Shown here one piece after another: positions 33,058 through 39,911 of a DNA stretch of 64,000 nucleotides; the first letter of the stretch is position 1; every line of letters begins with the position of its first letter. The notes under the pieces were generated by a model. The model worked only from the letters and a program-made list of their open reading frames with translations, was not told the DNA's origin and made no database searches. This stretch comes from Streptomyces sp. CB02009 (GTDB lineage Bacteria; Actinomycetota; Actinomycetes; Streptomycetales; Streptomycetaceae), in contig NZ_LIVV01000016.1 of the NCBI RefSeq assembly GCF_001905825.1, forward strand, positions 1-64,000. Reading direction: 5' to 3'. The position numbers and the translations under genes were made by a program.

Positions 33058-33633
33058 CTACCGGGTGTCGGCGCCAGCCGCGACCCATGCGGCGGCGGGG
33101 CTCACGGGGTTGTGCTTGACGATGGAGCGGGCAAGGGCGAAGAGGTGGCGGTATCCCTTCGGAGCACGGGTGGCCAGCTCCAGGTTCCTGACCGCCGTTT
33201 CGTACTGGTACTGCAGGACCATGCGCAGGGTCTCGGAGCGGTTCATGTCTCGCCGGTAGACGAGCACGTGGTGAGCCGCCTGGATGGCCTGTTCGCCGAT
33301 GCCGGTCCAGGCGCGGCCGTTGAAGACGTGGTCCCCGGCGGTCCGGTCGGCGTCGGCGACGTCGAGGGGCCCGGTGTGGGTGATGGTGAAGCGCTTGGGC
33401 CAGGCAGAGCGGGGGCCGAAGGCCAGGGCCGCGTACGTTCCGGCGGCGGCGTCCAAGGCCACTCCGACAGAGCGGACGGTGAAGTGAGGGAGCGCCCGGT
33501 CCTGCTCGGTGTCGGCCTTGAACACGTCCAGGCGCGTGGTCCCGCCGTAGTTGTAGACGTCCACGGTCGCGGCTTCGGGGTACAGGCGGCGGGCGGTGTC
33601 GAGGACGGCGTACGCGGCGCGGGAGGTGTTCAC
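33058..33633 (-). CDS. Hypothetical protein
   Basis: The 191-aa protein starts at a GTG at 33633 (AAGGAG six bases upstream). It opens VNTSRAAYAVLDTARRLYPE and has a β-rich part (ATVDVYNYGGTTRLDVFKAD, KRFTITHTGPLDVADADRTA). A helical end follows (RSETLRMVLQYQYETAVRNL). No known motif. It is the first gene behind leader copy 11. The 280 bases between it and the PP-loop gene contain a promoterless hairpin and no other gene. Confidence 0.6.
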   Translation of the reverse strand: MNTSRAAYAVLDTARRLYPEAATVDVYNYGGTTRLDVFKADTEQDRALPHFTVRSVGVALDAAAGTYAALAFGPRSAWPKRFTITHTGPLDVADADRTAGDHVFNGRAWTGIGEQAIQAAHHVLVYRRDMNRSETLRMVLQYQYETAVRNLELATRAPKGYRHLFALARSIVKHNPVSPAAAWVAAGADTR

Positions 33634-33664
33634 GGGTCTCCTTGGGTGGTGCGGTTTTCGGTGT

Positions 33665-33730
33665 GCGGCTGCCACTGCCGCCTCGGGGCTCCCCGCCCCG
33701 ATGAAAAAACTATACCAACACCCAATCACG
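33665..33730 (-). promoter_or_regulatory. Shared promoter/hairpin leader, copy 11
   Basis: Minus strand: TTGTGA, CGTGAT, 10 nt, TATAGTTTTTTCA, then an extra GC hairpin (33684-33700) and the stem GCGGC / GCCGC around AGTGGCA (33665-33681). It is the only copy with an insertion between promoter and loop hairpin. Confidence 0.75.
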
Positions 33731-33923
33731 ATCACAACCTGTGACTACCCGTCAGATTTCTGTGTCGAGGGAGACTGCGGCCGCCGGCGCCGGGCTCGGC
33801 TGGAGCCTGGCGGTGGCCGGGAGGGAAAGCGGCGCACACCGCTTTCCCCTCAGTCACTGGGAGCCTGCGAACGAGCCGGAGACACGGCGTTTCAGGCCCT
33901 GGCGCACCGCAGCGGAAGGAAGT

Positions 33924-34370
33924 TCAGCTGCCGATGACGGCGCGGATCGCGGCAGCGGACTGCTCGGCAAGGGTGTCAAGCCCGACCGGGGCGCAGGCGT
34001 CCATGAGTGCTACCCCATCGTCGGTACGCACGACGTTCTCAGGGAGTTCCGGGTCTTCGGGGAAACCGTCATCGACGTAACGACCCTCGTAGTCGATGAC
34101 GAGGTCTCCCTCGTAGTCGATCCGGAAGGTAAAGGAGGCGATGCAGGGCCCGGAGATGGTACCCGTGACGCCCCAGTACCCGGCCTCGGCCGTCCACTGG
34201 TCGCCTAGATCGGCAGTCAGGCGGGCGGCCGTGGCGTGGGCAATGTCGGAGATGCTGAACGGATACTCGACGCCGTAGAGCGGCTCAGGGACGGGCAGGG
34301 TGGAGGCGTAGACGCCATGGCCGCCGCACGCGGCGCAGGCGAGGGTGGCGTTCGTGGTGGTGTCCTTCAC
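33924..34370 (-). CDS. Hypothetical protein, paralogue of the next gene
   Basis: The 148-aa protein starts at a GTG at 34370 (AAGGAG upstream). A short Cys motif (LACAACGGHG) opens it, then FSISDIAHATAARLTADLGD and QWTAEAGYWGVTGTISGPCI. The same pattern recurs in the neighbouring gene (FHVSDIAHTAGPLLGDDWRA and ESGAWGTCGFLLAP), so the two are tandem paralogues. Function unknown. Confidence 0.6.
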   Translation of the reverse strand: MKDTTTNATLACAACGGHGVYASTLPVPEPLYGVEYPFSISDIAHATAARLTADLGDQWTAEAGYWGVTGTISGPCIASFTFRIDYEGDLVIDYEGRYVDDGFPEDPELPENVVRTDDGVALMDACAPVGLDTLAEQSAAAIRAVIGS

Positions 34371-34439
34371 AGGGAGCTCCTTCGGGTTGTAAGTCGGGTG
34401 GAACGATCACGCGAGGGAGCCACACGACGACTGAGTGGG

Positions 34440-34736
34440 TCAGCGCATGTCGCGGACGGTTCGGGCGATCACGTGGGCGATCTCGTCGAGGGTGTCGGCG
34501 ATGGTCAGCTCAGGCAGGACGCGCCGGTCCCCGTGAGCGTCCTGGACGCATAGGGGACGGTCGACGCAGCCGGGGCCGAGGTCGAGGACACCAATCGTGT
34601 ACTCCTCGTCGTCGGGGGCGAGGAGGAAGCCGCAGGTGCCCCACGCGCCCGACTCGGCCCGCCAGTCGTCGCCAAGGAGTGGTCCGGCCGTGTGGGCGAT
34701 ATCCGAGACGTGGAATCCGAACTCATGGCTGCGCAT
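34440..34736 (-). CDS. Hypothetical protein, paralogue of the previous gene
   Basis: The 98-aa protein starts MRSHEFGFHVSDIAHTAGPL at 34736 (AGAGGAAG upstream) and contains TIGVLDLGPGCVDRPLCVQD. It aligns with residues 35-148 of the gene at 33924-34370 but lacks its Cys-containing N-terminus. The pair is 69 bases apart in the same direction with no leader copy directly in front. Confidence 0.6.
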   Translation of the reverse strand: MRSHEFGFHVSDIAHTAGPLLGDDWRAESGAWGTCGFLLAPDDEEYTIGVLDLGPGCVDRPLCVQDAHGDRRVLPELTIADTLDEIAHVIARTVRDMR

Positions 34737-34947
34737 GGAGGTCTTCCTCTCTTCTGGCTGATCCCCGGGTCCTCTCGCCAAGCTGAGCAGGGTTGCTCGA
34801 CGGCGTGATGAGCCGGGAAGGTCAGGGCGGGTTGTGGGGCGGTGTTGTTGTCGACGCGGTCCCGTGGGCGAGGCGCCTGTATTTCGGCTCCTCCTGCAAG
34901 CCGGGGGCGGGACGAGTACGACCCCCCGGCGGCAGGCGCGGTGGCGA

Positions 34948-34972
34948 GGGCCCGCCCCGCCGGGGCGGGCCC
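34948..34972 (-). terminator. Stem-loop after the WYL-like gene
   Basis: GGGCCCGCCCC pairs with GGGGCGGGCCC around GCC, within an outer GGCGAG / CTCGCC pairing, seven bases past the stop at 34979. Confidence 0.7.
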
Positions 34973-34978
34973 GCTCGC

Positions 34979-35377
34979 CTATGCGGCGAGCTTCAGCGTG
35001 GGCGCCGGGTAGTCGCGCTCCAGCTCCAGGTCAACCAGCTCCTGCGCGGTGAAGACGAAGTGGGCGAGGGGGGTCACATCCGCCGCGTTCTCCTCCGGGA
35101 CCGCGAGGACGAAGCGGATGCGGTGGACGGTGTACGCCTTGATCTGCTCCAGGGTGAAGGTGCGCATCTCACCCCGGGTGCGGCACATCGCGCGGACGAT
35201 GATGCCGCCCTTGCTGGTGGTGAGGATGTTGTGGATCTCGATGGTGCGCACCGACTCGTCACCCTTGCTGTCGATGTAGGTGATGGTCGTGGCGCGCTGG
35301 CCGTCCATGGCGCGGATCAGGTCGGTCAGGGTGCGGGTGGTGGTCTGACCGGCGGTGATCTTCATGGAGTTCGACAC
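34979..35377 (-). CDS. WYL-domain-like protein
   Basis: The 132-aa protein starts at a GTG at 35377 (GGGAG upstream). TITYIDSKGDESVRTIEIHN and GGIIVRAMCRTRGEMRTFTL followed by EQIKAYTVHRI match the β-barrel pattern of WYL domains, which bind nucleotides or nucleic acid and act as sensors in regulators and defence loci. There is no HTH here, so it is a stand-alone WYL-type module. First and only gene behind leader copy 12. Confidence 0.65.
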   Translation of the reverse strand: MSNSMKITAGQTTTRTLTDLIRAMDGQRATTITYIDSKGDESVRTIEIHNILTTSKGGIIVRAMCRTRGEMRTFTLEQIKAYTVHRIRFVLAVPEENAADVTPLAHFVFTAQELVDLELERDYPAPTLKLAA

Positions 35378-35414
35378 GGGTTTCTCCCTGGAGCTTGTGA
35401 GTTCGGGGGGTGTT

Positions 35415-35466
35415 GGCCGGGTGCCACTCCCGACCAACAAGACAACTATAACTTACACACATCACT
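35415..35466 (-). promoter_or_regulatory. Shared promoter/hairpin leader, copy 12
   Basis: Minus strand: AGTGAT, 10 nt, TATAGTTGTCTTG, stem GGTCGGG / CCCGGCC (one G-U) around AGTGGCA (35415-35435). Confidence 0.8.
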
Positions 35467-35573
35467 TCCAGGAAGCTGGAACGGTCTTTTCCTCGCCCCG
35501 ATTTCGCGTTCACCCATTCGGCCGCCCGCACACCGCGCCACGCGGCGGCATCACAGCACCCCCACTTGACCAA

Positions 35574-35627
35574 AGTGGTGAGTAGTGGTTATGGTTGTCT
35601 CAGTTGATCGGCGGTGGCAGCCGGTCA
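35574..35627 (+). promoter_or_regulatory. Shared promoter/hairpin leader, copy 13 (plus strand)
   Basis: Plus strand: TTGACC, AGTGGT, 10 nt, TATGGTTGTCTCA, stem TGATCGGC / GCCGGTCA (one G-U) around GGTGGCA (35605-35627). It is the only copy facing right and forms a divergent pair with copy 12, with 107 bases between the two boxes. Confidence 0.8.
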
Positions 35628-35676
35628 GCGACCGCGAAACACGCACTTGGACAAATCCACAGCGAGGAGCCCCGAG

Positions 35677-35877
35677 ATGGCCCGTACCTTCCACGACCGC
35701 CCCGCGCACCTGCAGCTCCAGGAGCGGCCCTGGATCTCCCACCTGAAGGACGGGAGCAGGAAGCCTCACCAGCAGGCGGCACACAAGCGGGACCGCGCAG
35801 CGGTCCGGCTTGCGCTGCGCCTCGGCGTCGAGCCGCCGCTCCCCCAGCGCCGCTGCGTCGACTGGGAGATGCACTGA
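35677..35877 (+). CDS. Small basic hypothetical protein
   Basis: The 66-aa protein starts MARTFHDRPAHLQLQERPWI at 35677 (GAGGAG upstream) and is rich in Arg, His and Lys (GSRKPHQQAAHKRDRAAVRL), suggesting nucleic-acid or ribosome contact. It is the sole plus-strand member of the leader-controlled set. No family recognised. Confidence 0.6.
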   Translation: MARTFHDRPAHLQLQERPWISHLKDGSRKPHQQAAHKRDRAAVRLALRLGVEPPLPQRRCVDWEMH

Positions 35878-35892
35878 ATCAGCTCCACACCA

Positions 35893-35920
35893 AGCGGCCT
35901 CGCCTTCCGGCGGGGCCGCT
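35893..35920 (+). terminator. Terminator after the 66-aa gene
   Basis: AGCGGCCTCGCC pairs with GGCGGGGCCGCT around TTCC, 16 bases past the stop. Confidence 0.7.
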
Positions 35921-36203
35921 TCGGCATGTCCGGGCGCAGCCTTCGAGCGGGAGCGCACGCGGTGTCCGGGCCGGGGCCGCGCAGCGAGCGGCCCCGGATC
36001 CGGAGCGGGGAGCAGGGAGCGGGGCCGAGGAACGGACCGAGCCGTGGAGACCGGTCCGAGCTGGCCTGGGCTGGTGCAGGCCGGGCCCGGCCCTGAGAAG
36101 ACGCAGGCCTCTTCCTCCGGCTATCGCGGAGAAAGAGGTGTCGGCGCCGTTAAGGAGTGACCCACAGGGGTTGACCTGGGGCGACGAGCAGTGCCGTGAA
36201 ACA
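35921..36203. other. Gap without a recognisable gene
   Basis: About 280 bases with repeated purine-rich GAGCGGGG-type text (35995-36040), one GTGACCC site (36159-36165) and a TTGACC, but no frame with convincing protein composition. Confidence 0.4.
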
Positions 36204-36290
36204 GGTGGGCAACCGATGAGGCAACCATTGAGGCAACAGGTGAAGCAACCAGTGAGGCAACCGGCAAGGCAACTGGTGAGGCAACCGGGT
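36204..36290. repeat. Seven 12-bp tandem repeats (iteron-like)
   Basis: GCAAC begins at 36209, 36221, 36233, 36245, 36257, 36269 and 36281, an exact 12-base period. The unit consensus is GAGGCAACCNGT. The array lies where the plus-strand unit ends and against the 3' end of the prepilin peptidase gene. Codon use (AGG, CAA) is unlike the coding DNA here, so it is probably a protein-binding site array. Confidence 0.8.
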
Positions 36291-37010
36291 TCAAGCGCCG
36301 GCGGCGCCCAGGAGCATGCCGAGTAGCGTCCCGCTCGCGAGGAAGGGCCCGAACGGGATGGCCGACGTGCGGGAGGCCTTGCGGAGCATGAGCAGCGCGA
36401 GTGCGTAGACGCCGGCCAGAACCTGCGCGGCCATCACCCCCGCCGCCAGGGCCGTCCAGCCGTACCAGCCGAGCACGGCGCCCAGAGCCAGGGCGAGCTT
36501 CACATCACCGAATCCGAGACTGCGCGGGCTGATCAAGAAGAGCACAAGGTAGCCGCCCGCCATCGCGAGCATGCCCCCAAGCGCCCCGGTGAATGATCCG
36601 CCCGCTCTGGAGAGGAGAGCTGCGACGCCGAGCCCGGCCAGGGCAGAGACAGCTAGCGGCAGGGTGAGGACGTTGGGCAGGCGATGCGCCATCAGATCGA
36701 TCACGCCCAGCAGAACGAGAACCGGCACCGCAAGCAGCCAGATCATCAGCTCGGGGCGCGGTCCGGTGGCGTGAGCAAGGAGCGTGCAGCCCAGCGTGGT
36801 GGTCAGCGTGACCGGAAGGGCGGATGGCCCGTAGGGGGCAGCACAGGTTGTGCAGCGGGCAAGTCCGGCCCAGGTACGGATCGGGTGGCCCTGCGGACAG
36901 CTCGCACGCCAGGGCGTCCCAGCCTCCGTAGAGAGACGGTAGGCGACCCGCGGGATGAGGATCCCGGCGGCGATGCCGTAGCAGGCGGCGAAGAGCGTCA
37001 GCTGGGTCAC
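36291..37010 (-). CDS. A24-family prepilin peptidase
   Basis: The 239-aa membrane protein cleaves and sometimes methylates type-IV-pilin-like precursors. The two catalytic Asp motifs are visible: GVIDLMAHRLPN (about residue 96) and GFGDVKLALALG (about residue 165). Seven or so hydrophobic helices are predicted, and a small Cys set (CPQGHPIRTWAGLARCTTCA) near residue 38 resembles the zinc site of bacterial PilD. Start is the GTG at 37010. It faces away from the transfer operon; its partners are the Tad-type genes at 59-64 kb. No pilin gene is seen in the window. Confidence 0.85.
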   Translation of the reverse strand: MTQLTLFAACYGIAAGILIPRVAYRLSTEAGTPWRASCPQGHPIRTWAGLARCTTCAAPYGPSALPVTLTTTLGCTLLAHATGPRPELMIWLLAVPVLVLLGVIDLMAHRLPNVLTLPLAVSALAGLGVAALLSRAGGSFTGALGGMLAMAGGYLVLFLISPRSLGFGDVKLALALGAVLGWYGWTALAAGVMAAQVLAGVYALALLMLRKASRTSAIPFGPFLASGTLLGMLLGAAGA

Positions 37011-37162
37011 GTGGTGAGAGTACGAGACGGCTCCACGTGCCGTGACGCTACGGGCCTTACCAGCGGCAGGTACCTCGTGGTCACGTTGGCGGCGACGCCT
37101 CCGACCGCAGCGCGGAGTAGCCGCACAGACGCATCCGTCGGTGAATCGCCGCGCTCCAGAAA

Positions 37163-37272
37163 GTGACCCAGGGCTCCGGAGGGAGTGACCCGTTGGGGGT
37201 TCGGGGGCGGGGTTCCGATTGGGCAACCGTTTGACCTGCAGCTTTGGTGTTCCGGGTCACCTTCTGGGTCAG
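37163..37272. promoter_or_regulatory. GTGACCC repeats between prepilin peptidase and transfer operon
   Basis: GTGACCC at 37163-37169 and 37185-37191 (22 bases apart, two helical turns), GGGTCAC at 37254-37260 and GGGTCAG at 37266-37272. Two direct and two inverted sites in a divergent control region suggest a repressor of the transfer operon. Confidence 0.5.
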
Positions 37273-37322
37273 GGGTGCTGAGGACAGTCGACGACACGTC
37301 ATCGAGAGAGTGGGGCCGTGTC

Positions 37323-38144
37323 GTGGACATCCGTGTCTTCAAGGGACTGAACGCCGAGTGGGCGCTGGTGTGTGCTGAGCCGGGCTCGGGTGAGCGGGTG
37401 CGGGGCTGGCTGGAGGAGGCTGGCGTGCTGTGCCGGGGTGAGGGTCCGGCGGAGTTGGCGGAGCTGCTCGGCTGGATCGGTGTGCGGGATCGGCGGCTGG
37501 GCCGTGAGCACAGCGACCGGTGGATGCGGGCTCTTCTCGCGGTGGCCTCGGGTGAGGGCGCGGAGGCGCGGCTGGCGGCTCGGGTGGTCGTCCAGGCGAT
37601 GTTGGACGGGGCGGTGCGGATGACGCTCTCGTTGCTGCGCCCCGGGCGGGACTTCGACGAGGTCGGTCAGGTCGTGGTGGCGAGCTTGTACGGGGTGGTG
37701 CGCTGCTATCCGCTGCACCGGGCCCGGAAGGTCGCCGCGAACCTGCTTCTGGAGACGTTGCACCGGGCAAGCCGGGAGCTGCGGGACGACGACCCGCAGG
37801 GGCTGGAGTGGGATCCGGCGCTGGCGGAGCTTCCCGATGCCGAGAACGTCGCGGACGTCGTATGCCGTAAGGCCTTCACGGAGCAGGCCGTGGCTGGCGG
37901 ACTCGCGCACGCTGGCGAGGAGCTGGATCCCGCTCAGGCTGAGCTGGCCGAACTGCTGCTGTGGGGAATGCGGAGGGGCTTGCTGACGCAGGCGCGGGCG
38001 CGCCAGATCGCGGGTGAGGTGCGTGAGGAGTCCCGGTCTGCGGCCCAGGAGGCGGGGGTTTCGGCGGTGACGTGGCGCAAGCGGCGCAGTCGGAGCGTTG
38101 CGCGGCTGCGGTCGGTCGCGGAGCAGTGGGTGCAGGCGGCGTGA
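37323..38144 (+). CDS. Sigma-factor-like regulator at the head of the transfer operon
   Basis: The 273-aa protein starts at a GTG at 37323 (VDIRVFKGLNAEWALVCAEP). The centre (VGQVVVASLYGVVRCYPLHR, KVAANLLLETLHRASREL) recalls sigma region 2-type helices. The end (ESRSAAQEAGVSAVTWRKRR and SRSVARLRSV) has the spacing of a region-4-type HTH. It is not a canonical sigma factor. The start of the next gene follows closely, and placing it first in the operon suggests a control role. It might act on the transfer promoter or on the repeated promoter block; that is inference. Confidence 0.55.
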   Translation: MDIRVFKGLNAEWALVCAEPGSGERVRGWLEEAGVLCRGEGPAELAELLGWIGVRDRRLGREHSDRWMRALLAVASGEGAEARLAARVVVQAMLDGAVRMTLSLLRPGRDFDEVGQVVVASLYGVVRCYPLHRARKVAANLLLETLHRASRELRDDDPQGLEWDPALAELPDAENVADVVCRKAFTEQAVAGGLAHAGEELDPAQAELAELLLWGMRRGLLTQARARQIAGEVREESRSAAQEAGVSAVTWRKRRSRSVARLRSVAEQWVQAA

Positions 38145-38254
38145 CGTTCCGCGGATTGGTGGGTGCCGGGGTGTCACGTTCGGGCCGGGGCGGCTCCTTG
38201 CGGGGGTGGCACGGCGGATCGGCCGCCGGTGAACCGGTATGGGAGGTGTCGGCT

Positions 38255-38479
38255 GTGGTGGACACGGACGAGGCGGTGCTGGTGCGGGCCCGCCGTCGGC
38301 TGGGGGAACTGGCCGCGCTGTTGGAGGTCGCCCCGTTCTCGGCGGACACGGAGGAGGCGATGCGCTCCTATCTGCGGGATGAGGCTCCGGGAGCGCGTGC
38401 GGCGTTTGCCCGGTGGGCGGCGTTGCCGGCGCAGACCCGGCGCACTCGCGCCGCGCTGCTGAGGGAGGCGCTGACGTGA
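38255..38479 (+). CDS. Small hypothetical protein of the transfer operon
   Basis: I place the start at the GTG at 38255, which has GGGAGG nine bases upstream; an alternative GTG at 38141 overlaps the previous stop (GTGA) and adds 38 low-complexity residues. The 74-aa product (VVDTDEAVLVRARRRLGELA, PGARAAFARWAALPAQTRRT) is helical and basic. Its stop overlaps the next start. Function unknown. Confidence 0.55.
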   Translation: MVDTDEAVLVRARRRLGELAALLEVAPFSADTEEAMRSYLRDEAPGARAAFARWAALPAQTRRTRAALLREALT

Positions 38480-39570
38480 AGCGCCGGGAGCACGACTCGA
38501 TCCGTGGTCGTGGCGGTGCGGACGGGCGGTCCGGTCCGGTGGTGGGGCGTCGGCCGGAGGAGGAATCTGTGGTGCTGCCCGGGGAGGCTGGCGGGTGGGC
38601 TCTGGGTTCCCTCGGCGCTGCGGCGAACGCGGTGACGGTATTGCGGCGCTCGGCGTGGGTGCTGCTGCTGACCGGGCCGGCACTGGGCGCGTGGGCGCTG
38701 CTGGCGCAGCCGGACGTGGCATCAGGTACGGCGGCGGTCCCGGAGCGGTCCGCAGCCGCGGCCAGCAGTGTCTCGGATGCAGGTCCAGGCGGGTTCGCGG
38801 AGTTGTTCGTCAGCACCTACCTGGAAGCCGGGGAGGGGACGCAGGCTTCGCTCGCGGCCTTCCTGCCCGGCGCCGAGACGCTGGCGCTCTCTGCCGGTCC
38901 CGGGAGTCAGGTGGTGGAGCAGGTCGCGTCGGTACGGATGCGTGCAGTTTCGGACGGCTACTGGGCGGTGACGGTCGCCGCTCGTGTCCGCCTGGTCAAG
39001 GCCGCCCCTGACAAGCCTGGTGCACCGGAGCGAACTGATGTGGTGATGCGGTACTTCCGGGTGCCGGTGCGGTCTGGGCCCGGCGGGACGCTCACGGCGG
39101 TGTCCCTGCCTGCCGAGGTGAGTGCGCCGCCGGTGGGGAAGGCACCCGCGCTCGTCTATGGGCAGTGGGCGGAGGCACGTCGGACGGACGCCGGGGTGAG
39201 GACGCTCGGGGGGTTCTTGTCGTCGTACCTGGCGGGCGAGGGTGAGCTGGACCGGTACATGTCTCCGGGCAGCACGCTGTCGCCGGTCGTGCCGGCGCCG
39301 TACGCGTCGGTCAGGTTGGACCGACTCGCGGAGTACGGGACGAACGCCCCGGGGGCGGCTTTCCCCGAAGGCGCGGAGATCCCGGACGGTACTCGGCGGC
39401 GGCTGCTGCTGGGCGTCACGGCGACGGATCACGCGGGCGTCGAGCGGCCGCTGACGTACGCGCTCGCGCTGAAGGCGCGGGATGGGCGATGGGAGGTGGA
39501 GGCCGTAGAAGCGGCTCCCCTCCTCGCCGTCTCGGCTGGTTCTGATGCGACGACGGACGGGAGTAACTGA
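38476..39570 (+). CDS. TcpC/VirB8-like conjugation protein
   Basis: The 364-aa protein has a cytoplasmic N-terminus, one membrane span (AWVLLLTGPALGAWALLA, about residues 58-76) and a large extracytoplasmic part. There GFAELFVSTYLEAGEGTQAS and LGGFLSSYLAGEGELDRYMS mark two NTF2-like domains, as in TcpC of pCW3 and Orf13 of Tn916. Such proteins form the VirB8-like scaffold of Gram-positive conjugation channels. GTG at 38476 overlaps the previous stop (GTGA). It is followed by a TGATG overlap. Confidence 0.8.
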   Translation: MKRREHDSIRGRGGADGRSGPVVGRRPEEESVVLPGEAGGWALGSLGAAANAVTVLRRSAWVLLLTGPALGAWALLAQPDVASGTAAVPERSAAAASSVSDAGPGGFAELFVSTYLEAGEGTQASLAAFLPGAETLALSAGPGSQVVEQVASVRMRAVSDGYWAVTVAARVRLVKAAPDKPGAPERTDVVMRYFRVPVRSGPGGTLTAVSLPAEVSAPPVGKAPALVYGQWAEARRTDAGVRTLGGFLSSYLAGEGELDRYMSPGSTLSPVVPAPYASVRLDRLAEYGTNAPGAAFPEGAEIPDGTRRRLLLGVTATDHAGVERPLTYALALKARDGRWEVEAVEAAPLLAVSAGSDATTDGSN

Positions 39571-39911
39571 TGGACAGCCTGGTGGTACTGGCGGACGTGG
39601 TCACGGACGTCGACGGGTTGGGGGCAAGGATCCGGAACCTGCTGACCGGCACGGTGATGTCCCTGATGCTGGTGGTCTCCGTCATCGTGACGTGGAAGAA
39701 GACGAACTCGCTGCTGGCCGCGGGCGCGGCGTTCCTGGGGGCGGCTGCGCTGTGGTTCGCGGTGATGAACGCGGTCGCGTTCCGCGACAGCGTCGGGGAG
39801 ACCATCAAGCCGGGCGGGGGCGTTGCGCCGCCGGTGACCGAGGGGCGCGGGCCGGCGGTCGTCCGGGTCGTGGAGCCGGCGGACGCCGGTCCTGGTGGTG
39901 AGGTGCTGTGA
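39570..39911 (+). CDS. Small integral membrane protein of the transfer operon
   Basis: The 113-aa protein has two hydrophobic helices (VMSLMLVVSVIVTW and LLAAGAAFLGAAALWFAVMN) joined by KKTNS, with a short extracellular N-terminus and a disordered tail. Size and position between TcpC-like and TcpE-like genes resemble VirB2/TcpD-type channel components. ATG overlaps the preceding stop (TGATG). Confidence 0.65.
   Translation: MDSLVVLADVVTDVDGLGARIRNLLTGTVMSLMLVVSVIVTWKKTNSLLAAGAAFLGAAALWFAVMNAVAFRDSVGETIKPGGGVAPPVTEGRGPAVVRVVEPADAGPGGEVL

Noticed and set aside
7695..35627. Repeated hairpins resembling integron attC sites or a CRISPR-like array
   Set aside because: The repeats lie upstream of genes next to a promoter box, not at cassette ends, spacing is irregular, no spacers exist and no integrase or Cas gene is seen.
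36216..36326. Small plus-strand frame encoding RQP repeats over the 12-bp array
   Set aside because: Codon use (AGG and CAA) is foreign to the genes here, and the period is explained by DNA repeats; no family is known.
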